This document shows, piece after piece, positions 1 to 11,375 of a DNA stretch of 64,000 nucleotides. A program made the translations under genes and the position numbers. Below the pieces are notes generated by a model. That model searched no databases, was not told where the DNA came from, and saw only the letters and a list, made by a program, of their open reading frames with translations. Within the stretch, counting starts at the first letter, position 1. Every line of letters begins with the position of its first letter. This DNA comes from Eukaryota sp. TZLM1-RC. Its lineage: Eukaryota > Metamonada: BaSk clade. The stretch spans positions 1,116,001 to 1,180,000 of the forward strand of contig JAUPSS010000006.1 in the NCBI GenBank assembly GCA_040285825.1, given 5' to 3'.

Positions 1-292
1 AAATACAATTTGTATTTTCCCTTTTTGGTTCACTTGCACCAACTGCTTTACGTTTTTTGGATGATTTTGAAATGATTGTAAAGAGAAGAACTGGCAGAAA
101 TTTCAACAGATTGTTTTGGCAAAATAGAATTGTGTTTTCTATTTTTAAGGGGATGTTGAAGATGGTTTCTGATGCTTTGCTTTCTCTTGGATCTCACTAT
201 GAGAGAGTTGCATCTAGTGTTTTTGTTTTGGGAGAGATGGATTTTTTAGATGTTGATTTATAGGTTTTGAATAAAATTAAATTTTAAAAAAA
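1..292 (+). mobile_element. Family A non-LTR retrotransposon, 3'-terminal fragment
   Basis: This encodes the last ~80 residues of the family A polyprotein (ending ..DFLDVDL, TAG at 261-263), followed by a ~20-nt AT-rich 3' UTR (gttttgaataaaattaaatt) and an A-run. It is cut by the left window edge. A 13-bp deletion relative to other copies lies near position 14. It is the right end of a unit repeated 2,534 bp downstream. Confidence 0.85.
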
Positions 293-423
293 ATGAACCT
301 TTGTCCAAATTGGCCAGTCTACAGCATGCAAAATACAATTTGTATCCATTTGTACTTTCCCTTTTTGGTTCACTTGCACCAACTGCTTTACGTTTTTGGA
401 TGATTTTGAAATGATTGTAAAAA
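293..423 (+). mobile_element. Family A internal fragment
   Basis: About 130 bp of the A C-terminal region (from NEPLSKLAS to EMIVK), cut at both ends. On the left it follows the A-tail of the previous copy at aatgaacc; on the right it joins family B at gattgtaaaaaggtgttgg. The same two joints recur at 2826 and 2958. It is a piece of an older A host copy into which other elements inserted. Confidence 0.75.
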
Positions 424-980
424 GGTGTTGGATTCAATTCATCAAAATATTTGACCAAAGCTGCATTTATTGGTGGTGGAAAAAATTTTGTATTTGAATT
501 CTCTAGAAGATATCCTTTTGCCGAAAATCTTCTTGAAACTACAAATAGCTTATTCCTCGATAACTTAAGAGAAGAAATATCCAGTTTATCTCCCGACTTA
601 TGGCAATCATGTTTCCCCATATCCATTCAAGAAATTCCAGACAGAAGTTTGTATTCATTAAAATTTGCGTTGAAAAAGCCCCAACGACATCTTTTGAGAA
701 AATTTGAAAGCAAGGATTTTATTGTTCGACTTAGCACGGCTAAGAAAGAAAATCCTGCTTTTGCAAATTTTTTGATTGATTTGAAGGACAGTTCATCTGC
801 AGTTTTGATAAATCAAATTCCCCAGATTTTTGGCCTATTTTTGAATGACGACCAATGGACCACTGCTATGAGAATGCGTTGTTATTTATGGCCTTGTAAT
901 TTGCCCAATGATTTGTTTTGCAAATGTGGAGCTGGTTTAACATTATCACATTTATTTAATTGTAATAGATTTATTTCCTA
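424..980 (+). mobile_element. Family B retrotransposon, left part (interrupted)
   Basis: A 5'-truncated family B copy starting at ..GVGFNSSKYLTK. It covers the region after the RT thumb and the CxCx7Hx3C knuckle (residues KCGAGLTLSHLFNC, ~921-963). The open frame at 451-981 ends only because an A copy inserts at 981. It continues at 1278. Confidence 0.85.
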
Positions 981-1277
981 ATTTGTATCCATTTGTATTT
1001 TCCCTTTTTGGCTCACTTGCACCAACTGCTTTACGTTTTTTGGATGATTTTGAAATGATTGTAAAGAGAAGAACTGGCAGAAATTTCAACAGATTGTTTT
1101 GGCAAAATAGAATTGTGTTTTCTATTTTTAAGGGGATGTTGAAGATGGTTTCTGATGCTTTGCTTTCTCTTGGATCTCACTATGAGAGAGTTGCATCTAG
1201 TGTTTTTGTTTTGGGAGAGATGGATTTTTTAGATGTTGATTTATAGGTTTAGAATAAAATTAAATTTTAAAAAAAAA
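981..1277 (+). mobile_element. Family A 3' fragment inserted in B, 14-bp TSD
   Basis: A 297-bp 5'-truncated A copy (frame 983-1246, TAG, short 3' UTR, A10 tail). The B sequence agatttatttccta occurs immediately before (967-980) and after (1278-1291) it, and B continues in register. This is a clean target-primed insertion with a 13-14 bp duplication. Confidence 0.9.
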
Positions 1278-1920
1278 AGATTTATTTCCTATCGTTCTAC
1301 GTTGCATGATGCAGTCAGAGATCAAATCCATGCAATGTGTAATTCCTATCATATTGAATCTTTTGTAGAACCATTGTTGGGGTCTCTTGATATAAATGAA
1401 AACGTAAGAGACTCAGAATATGCAAAACGACGTGCTGATGTTGTTGTGCCATCATTTGATGATTATCTTGAATGTTGTTGATGACGTAACAGTGGATGTT
1501 TGCAAGAAAAATGCACAATCCGAAGTATCCCCACTTGATGATTCAGAATTCTACAAACGAAAAAATATGCAAATCCTTTAAAAGAATTGAAACATGTTCG
1601 CCATGTAGATTACCAAATTTGCCCATTTGCTATATCGTTGTATAGTCGTCTTGGAAATACTGCTGTGAATTATATTGATGATTTTGAAAATCTTGTGAAA
1701 AGAAGAATGAATAAGCGTTTTGATCGTCGCTTGTGGCTAAATCGTATTGTTTTTACTATTTTCAAATCAATTCCTAAAATGATTTCGAAAGCTTTGATGT
1801 CTGTCAGTGCACATTACGAAGAAATTGCTGTTGTAAGGTTTGATGGTGTGGAAGCTTGTTTTGAAGATATTGACTTTTAGACTGTAGTTTAACAATAAAT
1901 TAAAATTTTTCATTAAAAAA
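1278..1920 (+). mobile_element. Family B retrotransposon, right part, frameshifted
   Basis: This continues the B copy that began at 424. It carries the endonuclease region (HDAVRD, KRRADVVVPSF) and the C-terminal tail, ending at TAG 1878-1880 with a short 3' UTR. It is dead: a +1 shift in the endonuclease (reads DYLECC stop at 1481), a deletion near 1512 and another frame break near 1560. The final open part is 1587-1880. Confidence 0.85.
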
Positions 1921-1932
1921 ATACAATGAACC

Positions 1933-2825
1933 ATTGGATTTTGATGTTAGACTTGGCTTGGCCAAGAAAAAGAATCCCGCTTTTGCAAATCTTTTACATG
2001 ATATGTGTGACAGTACTTCTTCTGCCTTAGTAACAACAATTCCACAAGTTTATGGTACTCTCTTATCCGATTCTGCTTGGACTCTGAATATGAGATTTCG
2101 TTCCTTTATCTGGCCTGATAATTTACCTCATAATTTAATTTGTAAATGTTCTCGAGAAATTACAACTACTCATTTGTTAAATTGTAAACATTTTATTACT
2201 TTTAGAAGCAAGGTTCATGATGCTGTAAGAGACCAGTTATATTGTATGTGTAAATCTCATAGAATTGAATCCTTCTTGGAACCTTTGTTGTCAAATCTGT
2301 TTGATGCTGAAAATGATTTTCATAAGAATAATAGAGGTGATGTCATATTACCTGGATTAGATGGAAGCTTCATTTTATTGGATGTAATGTCTGTTGATCC
2401 TTGTAATGCCTCAAATGAAAGGCTTGTTAATTCTGAAATTCATAATCCCCTTTCAAATGCTGAAAATTTTAAATTCAAAAAATACAATGAACTTTTGTCC
2501 AAATTGGCCAGTCTACAGCATGCGAAATACAATTTGTATCCATTTGTATTTTCCCTTTTTGGTTCACTTGCACCAACTGCTTTACGTTTTTTGGATGATT
2601 TTGAAATGATTGTAAAGAGAAGAACTGGCAGAAATTTCAACAGATTGTTTTGGCAAAATAGAATAGTGTTTTCTATTTTTAAGGGGATGTTGAAGATGGT
2701 TTCTGATGCTTTGCTTTCTCTTGGATCTCACTATGAGAGAGTTGCATCTAGTGTTTTTGTTTTGGGAGAGATGGATTTTTTAGATGTTGATTTATAGGTT
2801 TTGAATAAAATTAAATTTTAAAAAA
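1933..2825 (+). mobile_element. Family A 3' part, endonuclease ORF intact
   Basis: The frame 1934-2797 starts inside ..LDFDVRLGLAKKK. It carries the knuckle CKCSREITTTHLLNC, the HDAVRD block, the restriction-like endonuclease core (NNRGDVILPGLDG then LLDVMSVDP) and the full C-terminus. It was inserted into an older A fragment: aatgaacc lies on the left (1925-1932) and again after the A-tail (2826-2833), an 8-bp TSD. The RT is lost by 5' truncation. Confidence 0.85.
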
Positions 2826-2957
2826 AATGAACCTTTGTCCAAATTGGCCAGTCTACAGCATGCAAAATACAATTTGTATCCATTTGTATTTTCCCTTTTT
2901 GGTTCACTTGCACCAACTGCTTTACGTTTTTGGATGATTTTGAAATGATTGTAAAAA
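2826..2957 (+). mobile_element. Family A internal fragment (duplicate of 293-423)
   Basis: Same content and same two joints as 293-423, offset by exactly 2,534 bp. It belongs to a tandem segmental duplication rather than an independent insertion. Confidence 0.75.
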
Positions 2958-3752
2958 GGTGTTGGATTCAATTCATCAAAATATTTGACCAAAGCTGCAT
3001 TTATTGGTGGTGGAAAAAATTTTGTATTTGAATTCTCTAGAAGATATCCTTTTGCCGAAAATCTTCTTGAAACTACAAATAGCTTATTCCTCGATAACTT
3101 AAGAGAAGAAATATCCAGTTTATCTCCCGACTTATGGCAATCATGTTTCCCCATATCCATTCAAGAAATTCCAGACAGAAGTTTGTATTCATTAAAATTT
3201 GCGTTGAAAAAGCCCCAACAACATCTTTTGAGAAAATTTGAAAGCAAGGATTTTATTGTTCGACTTAGCACGGCTAAGAAAGAAAATCCTGCTTTTGCAA
3301 ATTTTTTGATTGATTTGAAGGACAGTTCATCTGCAGTTTTGATAAATCAAATTCCCCAGATTTTTGGCCTATTTTTGAATGACGACCAATGGACCACTGC
3401 TATGAGAATGCGTTGTTATTTATGGCCTTGTAATTTGCCCAATGATTTGTTTTGCAAATGTGGAGCTGGTTTAACATTATCACATTTATTTAATTGTAAT
3501 AGATTTATTTCCTATCGTTCTACGTTGCATGATGCAGTCAGAGATCAAATCCATGCAATGTGTAATTCCTATCATATTGAATCTTTTGTAGAACCTTTGT
3601 TGAGGTCTCTTGATATAAATGAAAGCGAAAGAGATTCAGAATATGGAAAACGACGTGCTGATGTTGTTGTGCCCCCGTTTGATGATGTCATGAATGTTGT
3701 TGATGTCGTAACAGTGGATGTTTGCAAGAAAAATGCCTTGAAAAATGCTCAA
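2958..3752 (+). mobile_element. Family B copy, left part (outermost host of a nest)
   Basis: A 5'-truncated B copy with an open frame from 2985 through the knuckle, HDAVRD and endonuclease (KRRADVVVPPFDDVMNVVDVVTVD). It breaks off at ..KNALKNAQ where another B copy is inserted. The same copy resumes at 10700 (KNAQSEVSPLDD), so about 7 kb of nested elements separate its halves. Confidence 0.85.
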
Positions 3753-4184
3753 AAGTACCCAATTTTTGGCTTATTTAATGTCTGTTGATCCATCAATTTT
3801 GAAAAATCATATTTTTTCTGATGTTCAACTTGGCGGTGTTGGATTCAATTCATCAAAATATTTGACCAAAGCTGCATTTATTGGTGGTGGAAAAAATTTT
3901 GTATTTGAATTCTCTAGAAGATATCCTTTTGCCGAAAATCTTCTTGAAACTACAAATAGCTTATTCCTCGATAACTTAAGAGAAGAAATATCCAGTTTAT
4001 CTCCCGACTTATGGCAATCATGTTTCCCCATATCCATTCAAGAAATTCCAGACAGAAGTTTGTATTCATTAAAATTTGCGTTGAAAAAGCCCCAACAACA
4101 TCTTTTGAGAAAATTTGAAAGCAAGGATTTTATTGTTCGACTTAGCACGGCTAAGAAAGAAAATCCTGCTTTTGCAAATTTTTT
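3753..4184 (+). mobile_element. Family B copy inserted in B, first segment
   Basis: Begins at the end of the RT thumb (FLAYLMSVDPSILKNH..) and runs to ENPAFANF. The host sequence gaaaaatgctcaa lies at 3740-3752 and recurs at 10700-10712 after this copy's A-tail, giving a 12-13 bp TSD. The copy is interrupted by A at 4185 and continues at 5725. Confidence 0.85.
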
Positions 4185-5724
4185 TTAAAATTTAATTTTA
4201 TTCAAAACCTATAAATCAACATCTAAAAAATCCATCTCTCCCAAAACAAAAACACTAGATGCAACTCTCTCATAGTGAGATCCAAGAGAAAGCAAAGCAT
4301 CAGAAACCATCTTCAACATCCCCTTAAAAATAGAAAACACAATTCTGTTTTGCCAAAACAATCTGTTGAAATTTCTGCCAGTTCTTCTCTTTACAATCAT
4401 TTCAAAATCATCCAAAAAACGTAAAGCAGTTGGTGCAAGTGAACCAAAAAGGGAAAATACAAATGGATACAAATTGTATTTTGCATGCTGTAGACTGGCC
4501 AATTTGGACAAAGGTTCATTGTATTTTTTGAATTTAAAATTTTCAGCATTTGAAAGGGGATTATGAATTTCAGAATTAACAAGCCTTTCATTTGAGGCAT
4601 TACAAGGATCAACAGACATAAAGCTTCCATCTAATCCAGGTAATATGACATCACCTCTATTATTCTTATGAAAATCATTTTCAGCATCAAACAGATTTGA
4701 CAACAGAGGTTCCAAGAAGGATTCAATTCTATGAGATTTACACATACAATATAACTGGTCTCTTACAGCATCATGAACCTTGCTTCTAAAAGTAATAAAA
4801 TGTTTACAATTTAACAAATGAGTAGTTGTAATTTCTCGAGAACATTTACAAATTAAATTATGAGGTAAATTATCAGGCCAGATAAAGGAACGAAATCTCA
4901 TATTCAGAGTCCAAGCAGAATCGGATAAGAGAGTACCATATACTTGTGGAATTGTTGTTACTAAGGCAGAAGAAGTACTGTCACACATATCTTGTAAAAA
5001 GATTTGCAAAAGCGGGATTCTTTTTCTTGGCCAAGCCAAGTCTAACATCAAAATCCAAGCTTTCAAAAATCTTTGACAATTTTTGTTGAAGCTTTTTACA
5101 GCAAAACTGTAAATTAAATAGAGATCGGTTTGGAATTTCTTGAATTGATTGAGGAAAGCATTTGGTCCAAATTTGTGGCGGTAATTTTTCAAGTTCACAA
5201 GATAACTCATACAAATAGGGACTACAATTGGGGACTAACAGATGAGAATCATCAGGAAATCTACGAGAAAATTCATAAATAAAATTTTTGCCACCACCCA
5301 AGAATGCTGATTGACACAAAATTGAAGATTTAGTAAATCCAATACCCCCAAATTTGCTGAAGAAAATAAATGGCTTTTCAACATTCCTGGTTCTACATCC
5401 AATAAATCAGCAAAAAAATTCTGTTCTCAATGAATTAAAAAGAACGACAAAAATCTAATGCTATGGAAGGAGCACAAGATCTCAAAATGTGGGTTATTCT
5501 CCCAGTGTAGCAAATTTTAAGCATAAAAAAATTTAATATGCTTTTCTATATCTAAAGAAGAAATTGAATCAAGTTCAATTTTCATTTTTTCCAAAATAAC
5601 TTGCAATTCATTCTGAATTTGAGGCACATTTCCTAACCAACAACCAAGGAACTTAAAAGCATCACTACTATAATTAGTAAAAGGGACAATAGAATCGTTT
5701 ATCACGAGGTCTTGAGCAGAAAAA
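4185..5724 (-). mobile_element. Family A, 1.54 kb, inserted antisense in B
   Basis: A 5'-truncated A copy from the end of the RT palm (QDLVINDSIVPF) to the 3' end, read on the minus strand. B sequence cctgcttttgcaaa plus T-run is present at both edges (4165 and 5725), a TSD of 14-20 bp. Frames 4209-5210 and 4981-5319 overlap because of single-base indels. A 16-bp deletion in the endonuclease (near 4618) is compensated so that the frame stays open. Confidence 0.88.
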
Positions 5725-6450
5725 CCTGCTTTTGCAAATTTTTTGATTGATTTGAAGGACAGTTCATCTGCAGTTTTGATAAATCAAATTCCCCAGATTT
5801 TTGGCCTATTTTTGAATGACGACCAATGGACCACTGCTATGAGAATGCGTTGTTATTTATGGCCTTGTAATTTGCCCAATGATTTGTTTTGCAAATGTGG
5901 AGCTGGTTTAACATTATCACATTTATTTAATTGTAATAGATTTATTTCCTATCGTTCTACGTTGCATGATGCAGTCAGAGATCAAATCCATGCAATGTGT
6001 AATTCCTATCATATTGAATCTTTTGTAGAACCTTTGTTGAGGTCTCTTGATATAAATGAAAGCGAAAGAGATTCAGAATATGGAAAACGACGTGCTGATG
6101 TTGTTGTGCCCTCATTTGATGATGTCATGAATGTTGTTGATGTCGTAACAGTGGATGTTTGCAAGAAAAATGCCTTGAAAAATGCTCAATCCGAAGTATC
6201 CCCCCTTGATGACTCCGAATTGTACAAACGGAAAAAGTATGCAAATCCTTTAAAAGAATTGAAACATGTTCGCCATGTAGATTACCAAATTTGCCCATTT
6301 GCTATATCGTTGTATGGTCGTCTTGGAAAAACTGCTATGAATTTTATTGATGATTTTGAAAATCTTGTGAAAAGAAGAATGAATAAGCGTTTTGATCGTC
6401 GCTTGTGGCTAAATCGTATTGTTTTTACTATTTTCAAATCAATTCCCAAA
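5725..6450 (+). mobile_element. Family B segment, repeat unit 1
   Basis: This continues the B copy from 3753. The open frame (5743-6480) covers the knuckle, endonuclease core and C-terminal region, up to FKSIPK, where an antisense A copy begins. The segment recurs at 8009-8738. Confidence 0.85.
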
Positions 6451-8008
6451 ATTTTTTTTTTAAATTTAATTTTATTCTAAACCTATAAATCAACATCCAA
6501 AAAATCCATCTCTCCCAAAACAAAAACACTAGATGCAACTCTCTCATAGTGAGATCCAAGAGAAAGCAAAGCATCAGAAACCATCTTCAACATCCCCTTA
6601 AAAATAGAAAACACTATTCTATTTTGCCAAAACAATCTGTTGAAATTTCTGCCAGTTCTTCTCTTTACAATCATTTCAAAATCATCCAAAAACGTAAAGC
6701 AGTTGGTGCAAGTGAACCAAAAAGGGAAAATACAAATGGATACAAATTGTATTTTGCATGCTGTAGACTGGCCAATTTGGACAAAGGTTCATTGTATTTT
6801 TTGAATTTAAAATTTTCAGCATTTGAAAGGGGATTATGAATTTCAGAATTAACAAGCCTTTCATTTGAGGCATTACAAGGATCAACAGACATTACATCCA
6901 ATAAAATAAAGCTTCCATCTAATCCAGGTAATATGACATCACCTCTATTATTCTTATGAAAATCATTTTCAGCATCAAACAGATTTGACAACAGAGGTTC
7001 CAAGAAGGATTCAATTCTATGAATTTTACACATACAATATAACTGGTCTCTTACAGCATCATGAACCTTGCTTCTAAAAGTAATAAAATGTTTACAATTT
7101 AACAAATGAGTAATTTTAATTTTTCGAGAACATTTACAAATTAAATTATGAGGTAAATTATCAGGCCAAATAGAGGAACGAAATCTCATATTCAAAGTAC
7201 AAGCAGAATCAGTTAAGAAAGTACCATAAACTTGAGGAATAGTTGTTACTAAGGCAGAAGAAGTACTATCACACATATCTTGTAAAAGATTTGCAAAAGC
7301 GGGATTCTTTTTCTTAGCCAAGCCAAGCCTAACATCAAAATCCAAGCTTTCAAAAATCTTTGACAATTTTTGTTGAAGCTTTTTACAGCAAAACTGTAAA
7401 TTAAATAGAGATCGGTTTGGAATTTCTTGAATTGATTGAGGAAAACATTTGGTCCAAATTTGTGGCGGTAATTTTTCAAGTTCACAAGATAACTCAAACA
7501 AATAGGGACTACAATTGGGGACTAACAGATGAGAATCATCAGGAAATCTACGAGAAAATTCATAAATAAAATTTTTGCCACCACCCAAGAATGCTGATTG
7601 ACACAAAATTGAAGATTTAGTAAATCCAATACCCCCAAATTTGCTGAAGAAAATAAATGGCTTTTCAACATTCCTGGTTCTACATCCAATAAATCAGCAA
7701 AAAATTCTGTTCTCAATGAATTAAAAGAACGACAAAAATCTAATGCTATGGAAGGAGCACAAGATCTCAAAATGTGGGTTATTCTCCCAGTGTAGCAAAT
7801 TTTAAGCATAAAAAATTTAATATGCTTTTCTATATCTAAAGAAGAAATTGAATCAAGTTCAATTTTCATTTTTTCCAAAATAACTTGCAATTCATTCTGA
7901 ATTTGAGGCACATTTCCTAACCAACAACCAAGGAACTTAAAAGCATCACTACTATAATTAGTAAAAGGGACAATAGAATCGTTTATCACGAGGTCTTGAG
8001 CAGAAAAA
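6451..8008 (-). mobile_element. Family A copy, hybrid left/right ends
   Basis: Minus-strand A copy, frames 6671-7606 and 7522-7989. Its left joint (B ..aattcccaaaa then T-run) equals that of the A copy at 8739. Its right joint (..cttgagcagaa then B cctgc) equals that of the A copy at 4185. It therefore looks like the product of crossing-over between those two copies. A stretch near 7021-7270 carries variants (FLTDSACTLNMRFRSSIW, SRKIKITH) typical of the A subtype at 17.7 kb. Confidence 0.85.
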
Positions 8009-8738
8009 CCTGCTTTTGCAAATTTTTTGATTGATTTGAAGGACAGTTCATCTGCAGTTTTGATAAATCAAATTCCCCAGATTTTTGGCCTATTTTTGAA
8101 TGACGACCAATGGACCACTGCTATGAGAATGCGTTGTTATTTATGGCCTTGTAATTTGCCCAATGATTTGTTTTGCAAATGTGGAGCTGGTTTAACATTA
8201 TCACATTTATTTAATTGTAATAGATTTATTTCCTATCGTTCTACGTTGCATGATGCAGTCAGAGATCAAATCCATGCAATGTGTAATTCCTATCATATTG
8301 AATCTTTTGTAGAACCTTTGTTGAGGTCTCTTGATATAAATGAAAGCGAAAGAGATTCAGAATATGGAAAAACGACGTGCTGATGTTGTTGTGCCCTCAT
8401 TTGATGATGTCATGAATGTTGTTGATGTCGTAACAGTGGATGTTTGCAAGAAAAATGCCTTGAAAAATGCTCAATCCGAAGTATCCCCCTTGATGACTCC
8501 GAATTGTACAAACGGAAAAAAATATGCAAATCCTTTAAAAGAATTGAAACATGTTCGCCATGTAGATTACCAAATTTGCCCATTTGCTATATCGTTGTAT
8601 GGTCGTCTTGGAAAAACTGCTATGAATTTTATTGATGATTTTGAAAATCTTGTGAAAAAGAAGAATGAATAAGCGTTTTGATCGTCGCTTGTGGCTAAAT
8701 CGTATTGTTTTTACTATTTTCAAATCAATTCCCAAAAT
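8009..8738 (+). mobile_element. Family B segment, repeat unit 2
   Basis: Near-identical to 5725-6450, displaced ~2,285 bp. It has extra single-base indels (an added A near 8371, a lost C near 8488 and an added A near 8656) that break the frame into 8027-8383 and 8340-8672, while unit 1 is open. It ends at ..aattcccaaaat, where A is inserted; the copy resumes at 10554. Confidence 0.85.
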
Positions 8739-10553
8739 TTTTTTTTTAAATTTAATTTTATTCTAAACCTATAAATCAACATCCAAAAAATCCATCTCTC
8801 CCAAAACAAAAACACTAGATGCAACTCTCTCATAGTGAGATCCAAGAGAAAGCAAAGCATCAGAAACCATCTTCAACATCCCCTTAAAAATAGAAAACAC
8901 TATTCTATTTTTGCCAAAACAATCTGTTGAAATTTCTGCCAGTTCTTCTCTTTACAATCATTTCAAAATCATCCAAAAAACGTAAAGCAGTTGGTGCAAG
9001 TGAACCAAAAAGGGAAAATACAAATGGATACAAATTGTATTTTGCATGCTGTAGACTGGCCAATTTGGACAAAGGTTCATTGTATTTTTGAATTTAAAAT
9101 TTTCAGCATTTGAAAGGGGATTATGAATTTCAGAATTAACAAGCCTTTCATTTGAGGCATTACAAGGATCAACAGACATTACATCCAATAAAATAAAGCT
9201 TCCATCTAATCCAGGTAATATGACATCACCTCTATTATTCTTATGAAAATCATTTTCAGCATCAAACAGATTTGACAACAGAGGTTCCAAGAAGGATTCA
9301 ATTCTATGAGATTTACACATACAATATAACTGGTCTCTTACAGCATCATGAACCTTGCTTCTAAAAGTAATAAAATGTTTACAATTTAACAAATGAGTAG
9401 TTGTAATTTCTCGAGAACATTTACAAATTAAATTATGAGGTAAATTATCAGGCCAGATAAAGGAACGAAATCTCATATTCAGAGTCCAAGCAGAATCGGA
9501 TAAGAGAGTACCATAAACTTGTGGAATTGTTGTTACTAAGGCAGAAGAAGTACTGTCACACATATCTTGTAAAAAGATTTGCAAAAGCGGGATTCTTTTT
9601 CTTGGCCAAGCCAAGTCTAACATCAAAATCCAAGCTTTCAAAAATCTTTGACAATTTTTGTTGAAGCTTTTTACAGCAAAACTGTAAATTAAATAGAGAT
9701 CGGTTTGGAATTTCTTGAATTGATTGAGGAAAACATTTGGTCCAAATTTGTGGCGGTAATTTTTCAAGTTCACAAGATAACTCAAACAAATAGGGACTAC
9801 AATTGGGGACTAACAGATGAGAATCATCAGGAAATCTACGAGAAAATTCATAAATAAAATTTTGCCACCACCCAAGAATGCTGATTGACACAAAATTGAA
9901 GATTTAGTAAATCCAATACCCCCAAATTTGCTGAAGAAAATAAATGGCTTTTTCAACATTCCTGGTTCTACATCCAATAAATCAGCAAAAAAATTCTGTT
10001 CTCAATGAATTAAAAGAACGACAAAAATCTAATGCTATGGAAGGAGCACAAGATCTCAAAATGTGGGTTATTCTCCCAGTGTAGCAAATTTTTAAGCATA
10101 AAAAAATTTAATATGCTTTTCTATATCTAAAGAAGAAATTGAATCAAGTTCAATTTTCATTTTTTCCAAAATAACTTGCAATTCATTCTGAATTTGAGGC
10201 ACATTTCCTAACCAACAACCAAGGAACTTAAAAGCATCACTACTATAATTAGTAAAAGGGACAATAGAATCGTTTATCACGAGGTCTTGAGCAGAAGAGC
10301 CAATCAGAAGGCATTTGCTGGCATTAAGATGAAGCCCAATATTTTCATATGAATCGGCAATTTCATGAGCAACCAATTCTAGTAAATCAAATGAACCAAT
10401 CAAGGATATATCATCCATATAAGCAACTATTTTTATAGAAGGGTATTTTTGCTTAATGATATTTAAAGTTTTGTGAATAGCTAAACAAAACAATAATGGA
10501 CCTAAAGGGTCACCTTGCTTCACACCAGATGATGATTTAAGAGCAAATGAATT
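8739..10553 (-). mobile_element. Family A, 1.8 kb, with partial RT, antisense in B
   Basis: Minus-strand A copy extending upstream into the RT palm: it encodes SSGVKQGDPLGPLLFCLAIH and AYMDDISLIG, the catalytic YxDD box (frame 10092-10712 covers them). The endonuclease half is frame 8958-9785. Several homopolymer indels break it. B is interrupted at cccaaaat and resumes exactly at aaaatgatttcg, leaving a short (about 5 bp) duplication. Confidence 0.88.
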
Positions 10554-10699
10554 AAAATGATTTCGAAAGCTTTGATGTCTGTCAGTGCACATTACGAAGA
10601 AATTGCTGTTGTGAGGTTTGATGGTGTGGAAGCTTGTTTTGAAGATATTGACTTTTAGACTGTAGTTTAATAATAAATTAAAATTTTTCAAAAAAAAAA
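10554..10699 (+). mobile_element. Family B 3' end (closing segment)
   Basis: The last ~95 bases of the B coding region (MISKALMSVSAHYEEIAVVRF.. to TAG near 10658), the 3' UTR and an A10 tail. It closes the B copy that started at 3753. The host B resumes directly after the tail. Confidence 0.85.
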
Positions 10700-11107
10700 G
10701 AAAAATGCTCAATCTGAAGTATCCCCCCTTGATGACTCCGAATTGTACAAACGGAAAAAATATGCAAATCCTTTAAAAGAATTGAAACATGTTCGCCATG
10801 TAGATTACCAAATTTGCCCATTTGCTATATCGTTGTATGGTCGTCTTGGAAAAACTGCTATGAATTTTATTGATGATTTTGAAAATCTTGTGAAAAGAAG
10901 AATGAATAAGCGTTTTGATCGTCGCTTGTGGCTAAATCGTATTGTTTTTACTATTTTCAAATCAATTCCTAAAATGATTTCGAAAGCTTTGATGTCTGTC
11001 AGTGCACATTACGAAGAAATTGCTGTTGTGAGGTTTGATGGTGTGGAAGCTTGTTTTGAAGATATTGACTTTTAGACTGTAGTTTAACAATAAATTAAAA
11101 TTTTTCA
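10700..11107 (+). mobile_element. Family B host copy, right part
   Basis: Resumes at gaaaaatgctcaa and encodes the C-terminal part (10743-11075, TAG), then a short 3' UTR ending ..aaatttttcatt. It is the right half of the copy at 2958-3752. Confidence 0.85.
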
Positions 11108-11250
11108 TTAAAAAAATACAATGAACCTTTGTCCAAATTGGCCAGTCTACAGCATGCAAAATACAATTTGTATCCATTTGTACTTTCCCTTTTTGGTTCA
11201 CTTGCACCAACTGCTTTACGTTTTTTGGATGATTTTGAAATGATTGTAAA
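11108..11250 (+). mobile_element. Family A internal fragment
   Basis: A C-terminal fragment from tacaatgaacc to gattgtaaa. It is interrupted by a B insertion and most simply resumes at 14833 (gtaaagagaagaactgg), giving a 5-bp gtaaa duplication around the intervening B copy. Confidence 0.7.
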
Positions 11251-11375
11251 AAGGTGTTGGATTCAATTCATCAAAATATTTGACCAAAGCTGCATTTATT
11301 GGTGGTGGAAAAAATTTTGTATTTGAATTCTCTAGAAGATATCCTTTTGCCGAAAATCTTCTTGAAACTACAAAT
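11251..11375 (+). mobile_element. Family B copy, left piece
   Basis: From ggtgttggattc to ..cttgaaactacaaat. Interrupted by a composite A insertion; it continues at 13753, where aaactacaaat is repeated (11365-11375 and 13753-13763, 11-bp TSD). Confidence 0.82.

Noticed and set aside
258-626. Long minus-strand frames across A and B copies (for example 258-626, 2792-3160)
   Set aside because: They are antisense shadows of the C-terminal coding regions and recur wherever those regions occur.
1-3800. Tandem repeats as a possible CRISPR or satellite array
   Set aside because: The repeated units are recognisable retroelement pieces joined by poly(A) tails and target duplications, not short regular repeats.
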